From positions 32,528 to 96,527 of the forward strand of contig NZ_BBRH01000017.1 of the NCBI RefSeq assembly GCF_002090055.1: 64,000 nucleotides of DNA, read 5' to 3'. Positions 15,531 through 24,384 of the stretch are shown piece by piece. Position numbers and translations under genes: made by a program. Position 1 is the stretch's first letter; each line of letters starts with the position of its first letter. Under the pieces are notes generated by a model. It worked only from the letters and a program-made list of their open reading frames with translations. It ran no database searches and was not told the DNA's origin. Origin of the DNA: Demequina sp. NBRC 110051. GTDB lineage: Bacteria > Actinomycetota > Actinomycetes > Actinomycetales > Demequinaceae.

Positions 15531-16091
15531 ATGAGCAGGTGGAAGGACACCCTCGACGCGCTGATGCATGAGCGGGCCGCGGCGCTGTTCGGCTACGCGT
15601 ACGTCCTCACGGGCGACGCCGACGACGCCGAGGACCTGCTCCAGGACGCCTTGGTCCGCACCTTTCGCGTGAACCGCCGCTCGGGCACCGTCAACGAGGC
15701 GCACGCGTATGTCAAGCGCGCGATTTCCACGGCCTTCATCGACTCCCACCGCCGTCGCGCGGCCCGCCCCCAACGCCACCCGGGCGACGAGGGAGACTTC
15801 GCCGGCGCGTCGGCCGCCGTCACGGACCCGGCCGCCCGCTCCGCCGAGACGATCGACCTCCACGCCGCGATACTCACCCTCCCCGCGCGCGAGCGCGCGT
15901 GCGTAGTCCTCAGATACCTCGACGACCTTCCCGTCGCATCCGTCGCGGCCGAGCTGGGACTCGCGACCGGCACCGTCAAGCGCTACCTCTCCGACGGCGT
16001 CGCGCGCCTGAAGCCCCTGGTATCCGACACAGATTTCCCAACCGACGACCCCGAATCCGTCCCCGTCCACCACGCAGGAGGCACCCGATGA
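15531..16091 (+). CDS. ECF-type RNA polymerase sigma factor (cassette 2)
   Basis: 186 residues, paralogue of the sigma factor at 12743. Both share the ALFGYA.VLTGD.DDAEDLLQDALVRTFR-type region 2, the NEAHAYVKRA.STA.ID linker and the region 4 helix-turn-helix ending GTVKRYLSDGVARL. A strong ribosome site TAGGAGGAA sits 5 bases before the ATG. It overlaps the next gene by 4 bases. The near-identical upstream element and gene order suggest duplication followed by divergence of the partner gene. Confidence 0.93.
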   Translation: MSRWKDTLDALMHERAAALFGYAYVLTGDADDAEDLLQDALVRTFRVNRRSGTVNEAHAYVKRAISTAFIDSHRRRAARPQRHPGDEGDFAGASAAVTDPAARSAETIDLHAAILTLPARERACVVLRYLDDLPVASVAAELGLATGTVKRYLSDGVARLKPLVSDTDFPTDDPESVPVHHAGGTR

Positions 16092-17080
16092 GCACCGCAC
16101 GCGACCAGCTGTCCGCCATCGCCCGCGACGGGGCGGCTCGCTTCGCCGCGACCGACCTCGCACACGGCCACGGCGCCGTGACCCGCCGCGTGCGCCGCGA
16201 CCGCTCCGTGCGCGCGGGGGTCACGACCCTCGCGGGGGTCGGGGTGGTCGGCGCCGGCACCTTCGGAATCTTTCAACTGCGGGCGGCCGATGCGACACTG
16301 ACGCCCGCTTCCCCGTCACCTTCCGTATCGGGTTCCGCCGAGCCGACACCGGCGCCGAGCGCCTCCACGTCTCCACTTCCGACGGGAAAGCTGACCGTGC
16401 AGTCCGGTGAGCGAGCTGAGAACACGATCGAGCGGCTCGCGGATATGTACGACGCCGACGTCGAAGAAGCGACCACCTTCGTGGTCCAGGGCCTGCCCGA
16501 CGAGGCCGAAGGAGAGCCCGAAGGCTGGATCCTGAGTGGCGTGTACGGCGACTTCACCGAAGAGGGAGGGTTCGCGGCAGGGACGCTTACCCAACAGGCA
16601 TCCTCCCTGGCACGAAGTGTCGAACGCATCATGATCTTCACCGACGTGCCACGCGATGAGTGGTACGACACTGTCACGATCGCGTCGATAGTTCAGGCGG
16701 AGGCCGGCGATGACGCCAGCGCGATGTCCGGAGTCGCCGCTGTCATCCGCAACCGTCTCGACGCAGGCATGATGCTGCAAATCGAGTCGCCGCTGGCCTA
16801 CGACCTGCGCGCCGATGAGCGCACCATCTCCGACGACGGTTGGGCCGTCGACACCCCGTACAACACGTTCATGTACGAAGGGCTGCCGCCAACACCGATC
16901 GGGTCGCCGTCACCCGAGGCACTCGAGGCCGCTATCACCCCCGCAGACGAGGACTGGCTCTTCTTCGAGACCGACCCGACGACGGGCGCGGTCACCTTCG
17001 CCAGCACCTTCCACGAGCACGAGCTCAACCTGGTAGAGCTGGGCCTGCTCGACGAGCGCGACGTCCTACCCGAGGAGTAG
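16088..17080 (+). CDS. Sigma-coupled membrane protein with MltG-like transglycosylase domain
   Basis: 330 residues. The cytoplasmic N-terminus (1-43) is basic and resembles the partner of the first sigma gene. One transmembrane segment follows (44-64), then a Ser/Pro/Thr-rich linker (70-100) and a YceG/MltG-like domain (about 103-315). The MltG blocks are present in order: TVTIASIVQAEAG with Glu205 at the conserved catalytic position, VAAVIRNRL (216-224), YNTFMYEGLPPTPIGSP (258-274) and the ATPADEDWLFFETD end. MltG cleaves nascent glycan strands and sets their length. The combination suggests either an enzyme whose expression is under the sigma factor or a wall-sensing anti-sigma factor. Function is inference. 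Confidence 0.75.
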   Translation: MSTARDQLSAIARDGAARFAATDLAHGHGAVTRRVRRDRSVRAGVTTLAGVGVVGAGTFGIFQLRAADATLTPASPSPSVSGSAEPTPAPSASTSPLPTGKLTVQSGERAENTIERLADMYDADVEEATTFVVQGLPDEAEGEPEGWILSGVYGDFTEEGGFAAGTLTQQASSLARSVERIMIFTDVPRDEWYDTVTIASIVQAEAGDDASAMSGVAAVIRNRLDAGMMLQIESPLAYDLRADERTISDDGWAVDTPYNTFMYEGLPPTPIGSPSPEALEAAITPADEDWLFFETDPTTGAVTFASTFHEHELNLVELGLLDERDVLPEE

Positions 17081-17083
17081 CGG

Positions 17084-18172
17084 CTACAGGACCCGGCGCA
17101 TCCAGCCCAGCGCGTCATCCGCGCGGCCGTACTGGATGTCGGTGAGGGTCTCGCGCAGCCACGAGGTCACCGCGCCGGAGCCGCCGTCTCCCACGAGCAC
17201 GTCGAAGTCGGGCGACACCAGGCGCGCGATGGGCGTGACCACGGCGGCGGTGCCGCACGCGAACGCCTCGACCACAGACCCGTCCTCGATGCCGGCACGC
17301 AACTCGTCCAAAGCGATGTCGCGCTCCACCACCTCGCGACCCGAGGCCCGCAGCAACTCGATCACCGAGTCCCGCGTCACGCCCTCCAAAATCGTGCCGG
17401 TGATGCGCGGCGTCCACACGGAGCCGTCGCGGCGCACGGCGAACACATTCATGCCGCCCAGCTCCTCGATATAGCGATCGTCGCGGGCATCGAGGAAGAG
17501 CACCTGGTCGCAGCCGTGATCCTGCGCCTGCTGCTGCGGCTGCATGGACGCCGCGTAGTTACCCGCGGTCTTGGCCTGGCCAGTGCCACCGGCGCCGGCG
17601 CGGTGGAAGCCCTGCGCGACCCAGATCGACACGGGCTTCACGCCACCGGAGAAGTACGAGCCCACGGGGCACGCGAGCAGCATGTACTCCACCTGGCGCG
17701 AGGGCCGCACGGCAAGAGATGGCTCGGTGCCGATGAGCAGCGGGCGCAGGTACAGGCTCGCCTCACCCTTGTCGGGCACCCACTCCTGGTCCACCCGCAC
17801 CAGCGCCTCGATGGACGCGAGGAAGTCCTCCTCCGACACGGGCGGGAGCGACAGGCGCACCGCGGACGCCGCCATGCGCGCGGCGTTCGCCTCGGGACGG
17901 AACAGGCGAATCGAGCCGTCGGACCAGCGATACGCCTTGAGCCCCTCGAAAACCTGCTGGCCGTAATGCAACACGGTGGCGCCGGGATGCAACGAAAGAT
18001 CCGCGAAAGGTTCGATCCGACGGTTGCTCCAGCCGGCATCGGGCGTCCAAGTGGCGCGAGCCACGTGGTCCGTGAAGACCTCGCCGAACACGGGTGCGGC
18101 CATCAGCCCCGCGCGCTCCTCGGCCGTCGCGGCCTGGGGGTGGGGTGTGACGGCGTAGTCCTCAGCGCTCAC
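17084..18172 (-). CDS. ilvE: Branched-chain amino-acid aminotransferase (copy 1)
   Basis: 362 residues, fold-type IV PLP enzyme of the mycobacterial IlvE type. FEGLKAYRWSDGSIRLFRPEANAARM, the PLP lysine in QAKTAGNYAAS, EELGGMNVF and GTAAVVTPI are present. It transfers the amino group between glutamate and the oxoacids of Leu, Ile and Val. I prefer the GTG at 18172 (AAGGA 6 bases upstream); an ATG at 18190 is also possible. A paralogue lies in the ilv operon at 35667. This copy stands apart, reading away from the RidA gene, so the two may differ in regulation or substrate. Confidence 0.88.
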   Translation of the reverse strand: MSAEDYAVTPHPQAATAEERAGLMAAPVFGEVFTDHVARATWTPDAGWSNRRIEPFADLSLHPGATVLHYGQQVFEGLKAYRWSDGSIRLFRPEANAARMAASAVRLSLPPVSEEDFLASIEALVRVDQEWVPDKGEASLYLRPLLIGTEPSLAVRPSRQVEYMLLACPVGSYFSGGVKPVSIWVAQGFHRAGAGGTGQAKTAGNYAASMQPQQQAQDHGCDQVLFLDARDDRYIEELGGMNVFAVRRDGSVWTPRITGTILEGVTRDSVIELLRASGREVVERDIALDELRAGIEDGSVVEAFACGTAAVVTPIARLVSPDFDVLVGDGGSGAVTSWLRETLTDIQYGRADDALGWMRRVL

Positions 18173-18285
18173 CGTGTTCCTTTCGTCCATTCGGTCACAG
18201 TAACGACGGTCTACGGCCTCAACGCCGACGCCTCGCCGCGCGCTCCCGAGCCCGCGGGATTACCGTCGAGAGAAGGAGGCCCGCC

Positions 18286-18669
18286 ATGTCCATCACCCAC
18301 CTCAACCCAGATTCCATGCACCGCTCCCCCGCCTTTTCCCAGGGCGTCGTCGCCACAGGCACACGCACGGTCTACGTGGGCGGCCAGAACGGGGCCGATG
18401 CGCACGGTCAGATTGAGGGTGACCTCGTCACTCAGACCGCCCAAGCCCTCCGTAACCTCATCACCGTGCTTGCGGAGGCAGGTGCGACCCAAGACGACGT
18501 GGTCCGCATGACCATCTACCTCCAGGCGGACCAGGACGTGCAGGAGGGCTTCGCCGCCTCGCAGGAGGTGTGGGGTATGCACGCCGTCCCGATCGTGGTG
18601 GTGCTCGTCCCCGCCTTTGGGCGCCCGGAGGCGCTCGTCGAGATCGACGCGATCGCGGTGCTCGACTGA
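18286..18669 (+). CDS. RidA/YjgF-family protein lacking the usual active-site Arg
   Basis: 127 residues with the chorismate-mutase-like RidA fold: FSQGVVATGTRTVYVGGQNG, DLVTQTAQALRNLITVLAEAGA, VVRMTIYL and VEIDAIAVLD. In enamine/imine deaminases an Arg follows the P-x-R of the C-terminal strand; here the stretch reads HAVPIVVVLVPAFG, so that Arg seems to be missing. It probably belongs to one of the Rid subfamilies without deaminase activity. Divergent from the aminotransferase, whose PLP reactions make the enamines RidA normally handles. Confidence 0.85.
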   Translation: MSITHLNPDSMHRSPAFSQGVVATGTRTVYVGGQNGADAHGQIEGDLVTQTAQALRNLITVLAEAGATQDDVVRMTIYLQADQDVQEGFAASQEVWGMHAVPIVVVLVPAFGRPEALVEIDAIAVLD

Positions 18670-18678
18670 AAGCCAGGA

Positions 18679-19896
18679 CTACGCCGCGGGAGCCCCAGCA
18701 AGCTCGCCGTGATCCACGCGACGGTTGAGCCGCTCCGACATCGCGAGCCCCAGCGCCACGAGCGCCAGAATGAAGAACGGGAAGATCCACAGCCCCAGCC
18801 ACGTGGACAGCGCCCCGAACAGCGGCGGGGCGAGCGTGGAGCCCGTGTACGCGGCGGCCATCTGGACGCCGATGATCGCCTGCGAATTCTGCCGCCCAAA
18901 GTTCACGGGCGTGGAGTGGATGATCGCCGGGTAGATGGGCGCCGAGCCCAGCCCTGCAACCACCAGGCCCGCGAGGGCGAGCACGTCCGTGCCCACGGGC
19001 ACCGCAATCATCACCGCGCCCACGCCCACCGCAAGGAAGCCGCCGCGGATCAGCGCGCGGTCACCCACGTGGTCCGCGACAAAGCCCGCGAGGAAACGGC
19101 CCGCGGTGATACCGAGCAAGAACAGCGAGGCGAACGCGGCCGCCGTCGCGGCCTCGACCCCGCGGTCCTCGACCAGGAAGGTGGAAGCCCACAGGATGGC
19201 CGTGCTCTCAAGCGCGCAATAGGCGAAGAAGGCCGCGAGGATGAGCTTCACTCCGCGGATCCGCAGCGCGGTGCCCAGTGGAACGTGGCCCGTGTTCACC
19301 GGCGCTCCCTCGAGACCCTGGGCTTCCACCGCGGCACGCGCCGGGTTCACCCGCCCCCACAGCGGCAGGCTGATGAACAACACAAGGGTCAGCAAGGCCT
19401 GGACGCCGCCGATGATCCAGTACGCGCCCGACCACCCCAGCGACGACGAGGACAGCGCGAAGCTCATCACGAACGGGCTGATCGCGGCGCCCACCCCCCA
19501 GCACGCGTGCAGCCAGTTCATGTGACGCGCCGCATAGTGCAGCGCCACGTAGTTGTTGAGGGCCGCGTCAACGGCGCCGGCGCCCAGGCCGTAGGGAATC
19601 GCCCACAGGCAGAGCATCCAGAACGAGTCTGACAGGGAGAACCCCACCAGCGCGGCCGCCGTCATCCCCACGCTGACCGCCGTCACCGACCCCGCGGAGA
19701 AGCGACGCGTCAGCCGCTCCGAGGCGAGGCTCGACACGATCGTGCCGCCCGCGATGATCGTCGTGAGGACGCCCGCAAAACCGAGGGGTACCCCCAGGTC
19801 GGAGTGCATCACCGGCCAGCCGGCGCCCACCAACGAGTCGGGCAGACCGAGGCTGATGAACGCCACATAGATGATGGCAAGCAACAGCGCGTACAT
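18679..19896 (-). CDS. Major facilitator superfamily transporter
   Basis: 405 residues, about twelve hydrophobic segments in two halves. It resembles the FucP/YbjJ-like branch (ISLGLPDSLVGAGWPVM, GLGAGAVDAALNNYVALHY, GLGSAPIYPAIIHSTP). The NNYVALHY motif is typical of sugar/hexose-like MFS carriers. Substrate cannot be read from sequence. It is convergent with the RidA gene, 9 bases apart. Confidence 0.83.
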   Translation of the reverse strand: MYALLLAIIYVAFISLGLPDSLVGAGWPVMHSDLGVPLGFAGVLTTIIAGGTIVSSLASERLTRRFSAGSVTAVSVGMTAAALVGFSLSDSFWMLCLWAIPYGLGAGAVDAALNNYVALHYAARHMNWLHACWGVGAAISPFVMSFALSSSSLGWSGAYWIIGGVQALLTLVLFISLPLWGRVNPARAAVEAQGLEGAPVNTGHVPLGTALRIRGVKLILAAFFAYCALESTAILWASTFLVEDRGVEAATAAAFASLFLLGITAGRFLAGFVADHVGDRALIRGGFLAVGVGAVMIAVPVGTDVLALAGLVVAGLGSAPIYPAIIHSTPVNFGRQNSQAIIGVQMAAAYTGSTLAPPLFGALSTWLGLWIFPFFILALVALGLAMSERLNRRVDHGELAGAPAA

Positions 19897-19996
19897 CGAC
19901 AGCCTTCCGCGGTGAAGTGGTGCGCCCCGGACTATGCCTCCGCGACGCGTGAAGCCTACCTATCCGCGGCGCCCGCCGAACGCTCGCAGCACACAG

Positions 19997-20464
19997 CTAC
20001 AGCGTCTTGCGCATCTTCACCGAGGTGGTCTCGTACCCCAGCGACTCGTAAAGGCGCCGCGCGGCGACGTTGAACCCGAACACGCTGAGCCCGAGCGTCT
20101 GGGCGCCCTGCTCCCGCGCGTACTGCTCGGCCAACTCCATCGCGGAGCGGCCCCAGCCTCGTCCCCGATGCTCGGAGTCGATCGCCACGTCCCACACCCA
20201 CCACGCGGAGGGATCCTCGGACACATCGCTACCGACCCAGACGTACCCCACCACGCCCAGGCCCTCGGCGACGACGTCGAAGACCGCGTTGTCCGCGGTC
20301 GGCACACCCGAGGGAAAGGCCCCGACGAACGACGCGTCGGCATGCCGCTGCGCTGCCTCAGGACTCTCGCCGGTCTCGACCAGATCGGCCGCGTACTCCG
20401 CGCGGCAACGCTCCTGCCACTCCGGGAACCGCGCTACATCGATGGGCACGAGCGAGAGCGTCAT
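19997..20464 (-). CDS. GNAT-family N-acetyltransferase
   Basis: 155 residues with the acetyl-CoA loop EHRGRGWGRSAMELAEQYAREQGA and the C-terminal FNVAARRLYESLGYETTS block, a standard GNAT fold. An N-terminal YxxDLxETGESPEAAxxHA stretch resembles small-molecule acetyltransferases. Substrate unknown. It lies alone between the MFS gene and the zinc-ribbon protein. Confidence 0.85.
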   Translation of the reverse strand: MTLSLVPIDVARFPEWQERCRAEYAADLVETGESPEAAQRHADASFVGAFPSGVPTADNAVFDVVAEGLGVVGYVWVGSDVSEDPSAWWVWDVAIDSEHRGRGWGRSAMELAEQYAREQGAQTLGLSVFGFNVAARRLYESLGYETTSVKMRKTL

Positions 20465-20495
20465 CCCGCCAGTGTGTCACCGGCGGCCGGTCGGG

Positions 20496-21074
20496 CTACC
20501 CGCAGAGGTCGCAGACTCCCGTCGCGGGGAGGTCGATGAAGCACGTGGGGCACGGCAGCTCGGCGATCTCAGCGCGCTTGCCGATGCCCATGTTGGTCAC
20601 GCGCGGGGCCGGCTTGGCCGGCTCGGGCACGACGACCACGGGGCGGATGGCCGATGCGACACTCGCCTTGGTAAGCGCTCCCTCGCTGGGCGAGGGGCTC
20701 GCGACAGCCTCGGTGACCGTGGCCGAGGCCACCACAGCGGAAGGCGCGGCGGCGGCTGAAGCAGCCGCGGCATCGGCCATCGCCGCAAACCCGGGCAGCT
20801 CGAAGAACTGGCTCTCGCCACCCTCGGGGTGGATCGCCACGTGGAAGGGCGTGATGAAAGCAACGGGCTTGTCAGCGCCCAGCGGCTCGAGCGCAACGTA
20901 GGCGCGCGACTCGGGGATGTAGACGTGCTCGTAGCGCAGACCGTGAACGAACTCGCGGACCTTGTCGACGGCGTTGAGCGGAAGTTCAAAGTCCGCGAGG
21001 GCGGCGTCGAGAGTGCGGAAATAGGTGCGAAATTCGAGGTCAAGCGCGGAAGTCACCGGAAGATTTTGCCGCAT
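20496..21074 (-). CDS. Hypothetical protein with C-terminal zinc ribbon
   Basis: 192 residues. Residues 10-95 look like a compact alpha/beta domain (LEFRTYFRTLDAALADFELP, FHVAIHPEGGES). Then comes a low-complexity Ala/Pro-rich linker (about 100-165), and the last 20 residues hold two CxxC pairs (CPTCFIDLPATGVCDLCG) for one zinc. I do not recognise the family. Two starts are possible (ATG 21074 or GTG 21056), neither with a clear ribosome site. Downstream of the ABC exporter operon on the same strand. Confidence 0.6.
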   Translation of the reverse strand: MRQNLPVTSALDLEFRTYFRTLDAALADFELPLNAVDKVREFVHGLRYEHVYIPESRAYVALEPLGADKPVAFITPFHVAIHPEGGESQFFELPGFAAMADAAAASAAAAPSAVVASATVTEAVASPSPSEGALTKASVASAIRPVVVVPEPAKPAPRVTNMGIGKRAEIAELPCPTCFIDLPATGVCDLCG

Positions 21075-21126
21075 GCGCGATGGCACCGATGACCACCGAA
21101 ACCGTGTTAACGGGGCCGAAAAATTC

Positions 21127-21996
21127 TTAGCGAGGATCGCGATATTTCCACATGGTGAGCGAGCCGAACACGGCCACGAGCGCCGCCGACCAGCCCAGGG
21201 TGATCGCGAGCTCCGAGCCAATCTGCTCACCGTTCATGAGCGCGCGGACTCCCGTCACGAGGTCGGACACCGGATTGACATTGACCCACGCCTGCAGCCA
21301 GCCGGGCATGGTGGCCGGATCGACGAAGATGTTGGAGCCGAACAGCAGCGGCATCAGCACAAAGCTCGCGACACCCATGATGGCGCCCGGCGTGCGCAGG
21401 ATGAGCGACAGGAACGTCCAGATCCATCCCAGCGAGAACGCGAACACCAGCAGCAGCGCCACACCGAGCACCACTCCGACCACGCCACCCGCAGGGCGCC
21501 AGCCGATCGCGAGGCACACGATGGATGTCACGATCGAGGCGACGATGAAGCGGACCGCGTCGCCCAACAGCATTCCTACCAGGGGTGATGGTCGCCAGAT
21601 AGGAAGCGAGCGGAAGCGGTCGAACACTCCCTTGTCAATATCGGTGCGCAGCGTGGTGCCGGTGTACATCGTGATGAACAGCACCGACTGCACCAGCACG
21701 CCCGGCGCGATGTAGGCGATGTACGCGCTCACCGACCCGGCAATCGCGCCGCCGAACAGGTAGGTGAAGAGGAGCGTCATGATCACGGGGAACACCGTGA
21801 CGTCGAAGAGTTGCTCGGGCACGTGCTTGATCTTGAGCAGCGCGCGCCATCCGAAGGTCACCGAGGTCGACAGGGCGCTGGGTCGCGCGGGCCGCTCGGA
21901 GGATGCGAGGGCGTGCGCGATGGCGCTCGCCTGGGGCGCGGCTTCCGTAGCGGTCACTTCCTTTGCGGCCGATGCCGTGGTCTCATCGGTGGTCAT
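21127..21996 (-). CDS. ABC-2 type drug exporter permease (DrrB-like)
   Basis: 289 residues, six hydrophobic segments after a 60-residue cytoplasmic start. ABC-2 motifs include [55 protein letters not shown] and [16 protein letters not shown], the last near the C-terminus as in DrrB/NodJ. It pairs with the ATPase encoded just upstream, overlapping by 4 bases. It likely exports a hydrophobic drug or lipid. A TetR-type gene is divergent from the pair. Confidence 0.88.
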   Translation of the reverse strand: MTTDETTASAAKEVTATEAAPQASAIAHALASSERPARPSALSTSVTFGWRALLKIKHVPEQLFDVTVFPVIMTLLFTYLFGGAIAGSVSAYIAYIAPGVLVQSVLFITMYTGTTLRTDIDKGVFDRFRSLPIWRPSPLVGMLLGDAVRFIVASIVTSIVCLAIGWRPAGGVVGVVLGVALLLVFAFSLGWIWTFLSLILRTPGAIMGVASFVLMPLLFGSNIFVDPATMPGWLQAWVNVNPVSDLVTGVRALMNGEQIGSELAITLGWSAALVAVFGSLTMWKYRDPR

Positions 21997-22955
21997 GCCG
22001 CCTCCTCCTTGGTCGGCTCCGCGGGCTTGCCCGTGAGCGACAGGAACACCTCGTCGAGCGTGGGCTGGCCGAGGCTGAATTGCGCGAGGCCAATGCCCGC
22101 AGCGTCGAGCTCCGTGAGCGCCCGCGTCACGCGGCCGCGGTCCTCGATGGACGCGGTGAGTGCCTGCGGGTCGGCCGGCATGTCGACGTCGACCTGGAGC
22201 TCGCGCAGCAGGATCTCGCGGGCGGCGTCTCGGTCGGCGCGATGCATCACGCGCACGTGCAGCATGCCGGAGCCCACCGAGGCCTTAAGTTCCGTGGCCG
22301 TGCCCTCCGCGATGATCTTGCCGTTGTCGATGACGCTGATCTTGTCCGCGAGCTGGTCCGCCTCGTCGAGGTACTGCGTGGTGAGCATCACCGTGGTGCC
22401 GTAGGCCACCATGGCGCGGATGATGTCCCAGACCTCGTTGCGGCTGCGCGGGTCCAGTCCCGTGGTGGGCTCATCGAGGAACAGCAGGTCGGGGGTCACG
22501 ACGATGGACGCCGCAATGTCGATGCGTCGGCGCATGCCGCCCGAGTACTTCTTGACTTGACGGTCGGCGGCCTCGGCCAGCCCGAAGGCCTCGAGCAGCT
22601 CGGCACTGCGGCGCGTCGCCGCCTTGGGGGTAAACCCGTAGAGCTTGGCGATGAGGCGCAGGTTCTCGGCGCCGGTGAGGTCCTCGTCCACCGACGCGAA
22701 CTGGCCAGTGAGCGCCACCCGCGAGCGCACCTCGTCGGACTGCGTACGGATGTCGTAGCCGAGCACGCGAGCCTCGCCAGCATCGGGCCTGATGAGCGTC
22801 GCGAGCATCCTGATAGCGGTGGTCTTGCCCGCGCCGTTGGGCCCCAAGAACCCGTGTACCCCGCCGCGCTCGATCGCGAGATCGATCCCGTCGACCGCGC
22901 GCGTGTCGCCATACGTCTTCACGAGACCCGTGGTCTCGATCGCCAGCTCCGCCAT
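21993..22955 (-). CDS. Daunorubicin-resistance-type ABC ATPase (DrrA-like)
   Basis: 320 residues. Walker [10 protein letters not shown] (38-46), signature [12 protein letters not shown], Walker [13 protein letters not shown] and switch His in [14 protein letters not shown]. The C-terminal extension (about 240-320) ending [11 protein letters not shown] is the DrrA-type regulatory tail. It energises the overlapping permease. Expression is probably controlled by the divergent TetR gene through the palindrome at 23009-23027. Confidence 0.9.
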   Translation of the reverse strand: MAELAIETTGLVKTYGDTRAVDGIDLAIERGGVHGFLGPNGAGKTTAIRMLATLIRPDAGEARVLGYDIRTQSDEVRSRVALTGQFASVDEDLTGAENLRLIAKLYGFTPKAATRRSAELLEAFGLAEAADRQVKKYSGGMRRRIDIAASIVVTPDLLFLDEPTTGLDPRSRNEVWDIIRAMVAYGTTVMLTTQYLDEADQLADKISVIDNGKIIAEGTATELKASVGSGMLHVRVMHRADRDAAREILLRELQVDVDMPADPQALTASIEDRGRVTRALTELDAAGIGLAQFSLGQPTLDEVFLSLTGKPAEPTKEEAA

Positions 22956-23008
22956 GCGTTCCTCTCCCCTGGTGTACGCCTGGTGCCCATCCTCACATCA
23001 GCGCTAGC

Positions 23009-23027
23009 ATGTAAACGCCGTTCACAT
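23009..23027. promoter_or_regulatory. TetR-type operator between exporter and regulator
   Basis: ATGTAAACGCCGTTCACAT is a 19-base palindrome broken only at one symmetric pair and the centre base. It lies 54 bases before the exporter start and 46 bases before the TetR start, where a repressor would control both directions. Confidence 0.6.
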
Positions 23028-23072
23028 CGCGAACCCGTCTAGGGTAAGTCAGCGTTCGAGGGGGTGCAAGGG

Positions 23073-23717
23073 GTGCCACAGGTTTCTCCTAGCTATCACC
23101 ATGGCGACCTGCGCGCCGCGCTCGTCGAGGCGGGCCTGGACCTTGCGCGCACGGGCGGGCCGGCGGCCGTGGCCGTGCGCGAGGCGACCCGGATCGCGGG
23201 CGTCTCCCCCGCATCGGCCTATCGCCATTTTGCGGACCACCGCGCGCTGGTCGTCGCGGTGGCGCTGGCGGCGCAGGACCGGTTGGCGTCAACGATGGAG
23301 GCGCGGATCTCGGCCCTTGTGGCCGATGCCGGCGGAGATACGGCCGATGCCGCCGTCGCCCGCCTGCGCGGCGTCGGGTTGGGCTATATCGAGTTTGCGC
23401 TGGCGGAACCGGGGTGGTTTGCGCTCGCTCTGCTGACATTCGATCCCGGCGCGGCAGGTGCGACGCCGTCGGTTTCGACGGCCGATGCGGTGCCCCCGCC
23501 GTTCCAACTGCTCCTCGATGCGTTGGACGCGTGCATGGAGGCGGGCGTGCTGAGCCCCGAGGGCCGAGTCAATGCCGAGTGGCCGTGTTGGTCAGCCGTG
23601 CACGGCTTTGCGGACATCGCCACGCGCGGTCCCCTGCAGGGACAAGACAACGACGTGCTCTCCACATTGGGAGAGCACGTCGTCGACCGGATCGTGGCGG
23701 GCGTGCGCAGCAGGTGA
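23073..23717 (+). CDS. TetR-family transcriptional regulator
   Basis: 214 residues from a GTG preceded by GAGGGGG at 8 bases (an earlier GTG at 23064 has no room for one). The DNA-binding domain covers about 4-50 (YHHGDLRAALVEAG, VAVREATRIAGVSPASAYRHFADHRALV), and the C-terminal ligand-binding part is WHG/TetR_C_33-like. Divergent from the DrrAB-type exporter and probably its repressor. Three copies of the dispersed 9-mer fall within this gene. Confidence 0.88.
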   Translation: MPQVSPSYHHGDLRAALVEAGLDLARTGGPAAVAVREATRIAGVSPASAYRHFADHRALVVAVALAAQDRLASTMEARISALVADAGGDTADAAVARLRGVGLGYIEFALAEPGWFALALLTFDPGAAGATPSVSTADAVPPPFQLLLDALDACMEAGVLSPEGRVNAEWPCWSAVHGFADIATRGPLQGQDNDVLSTLGEHVVDRIVAGVRSR

Positions 23718-23733
23718 CTCCTCGGCCGGTCGC

Positions 23734-24384
23734 CTACAGCTGCTGAACGCGCTCCGTGTCAGCGGCGATCTCGCGCAGCTCCGCGGCGGTCATGGGCTTG
23801 CCGTAGCCGGGAGTGTCGCGCTCGAGCCTCCAGCTCTCGTCAAGCGTGCCGAGGTCGACAGCGTCGTAGCCGAGGTCGTCGAGGAAGGCCGTCGCGACCT
23901 CCTTGGCCTGGCCGTCTTGGCCGAAGATCGCGAGCGCGCGGCGGGTGGGCGTGCCGGCGGGCGTCGCGTCGCGCGGGATGTCTTTGGCGTTGATGTGGTT
24001 GAAGGCCTTGATCACGTGCGACTCGGGCAGGTGCTTCTGGAGGAGCCCGCTGGTGGTGGACATGTTGGTATCGAGCGCGGCGATCCGCCCGTCGCGGCCC
24101 GGGTAGTAGTTGTTGGCGTCGAGGACGACCTTGCCCACGAGCGGCTCCTGCGGGAGCGTCTCGATGGCGCTGAGCGGGATGGCGACGAGGACGATGTCGC
24201 CCGCCGCGGCGGCGTCCGCGATAGTGGCGCCGCGGGCGTGCGCCTCGCCGAGGCCGGCGATGACGTCGCCGAGCGTCTCAGGGCCCCGCGAGTTCGCGAT
24301 GACCACGTCGTGGCCGGCGGCGATCGCCGCCTTCGCCACGTTGGTGCCGATGTTGCCTGCTCCGATGATGCCGAGGGTGCTCAT
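23734..24384 (-). CDS. NADPH-dependent F420 reductase-like oxidoreductase
   Basis: 216 residues, COG2085 type. N-terminal Rossmann motif IIGAGNIGTNVAKAAIAAGH, then ANSRGPETL at the position that binds the NADP phosphate, IPLSAIETLP, and a C-terminal helical segment with GYDAVDLGTLDESWRLERDTP. Members include F420:NADP oxidoreductase and related nicotinamide-dependent enzymes; the electron acceptor here is not shown. Its start overlaps by 4 bases the stop of the HNH nuclease gene upstream, an odd pairing. I chose the ATG giving MSTLGIIGAG. Confidence 0.83.
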   Translation of the reverse strand: MSTLGIIGAGNIGTNVAKAAIAAGHDVVIANSRGPETLGDVIAGLGEAHARGATIADAAAAGDIVLVAIPLSAIETLPQEPLVGKVVLDANNYYPGRDGRIAALDTNMSTTSGLLQKHLPESHVIKAFNHINAKDIPRDATPAGTPTRRALAIFGQDGQAKEVATAFLDDLGYDAVDLGTLDESWRLERDTPGYGKPMTAAELREIAADTERVQQL

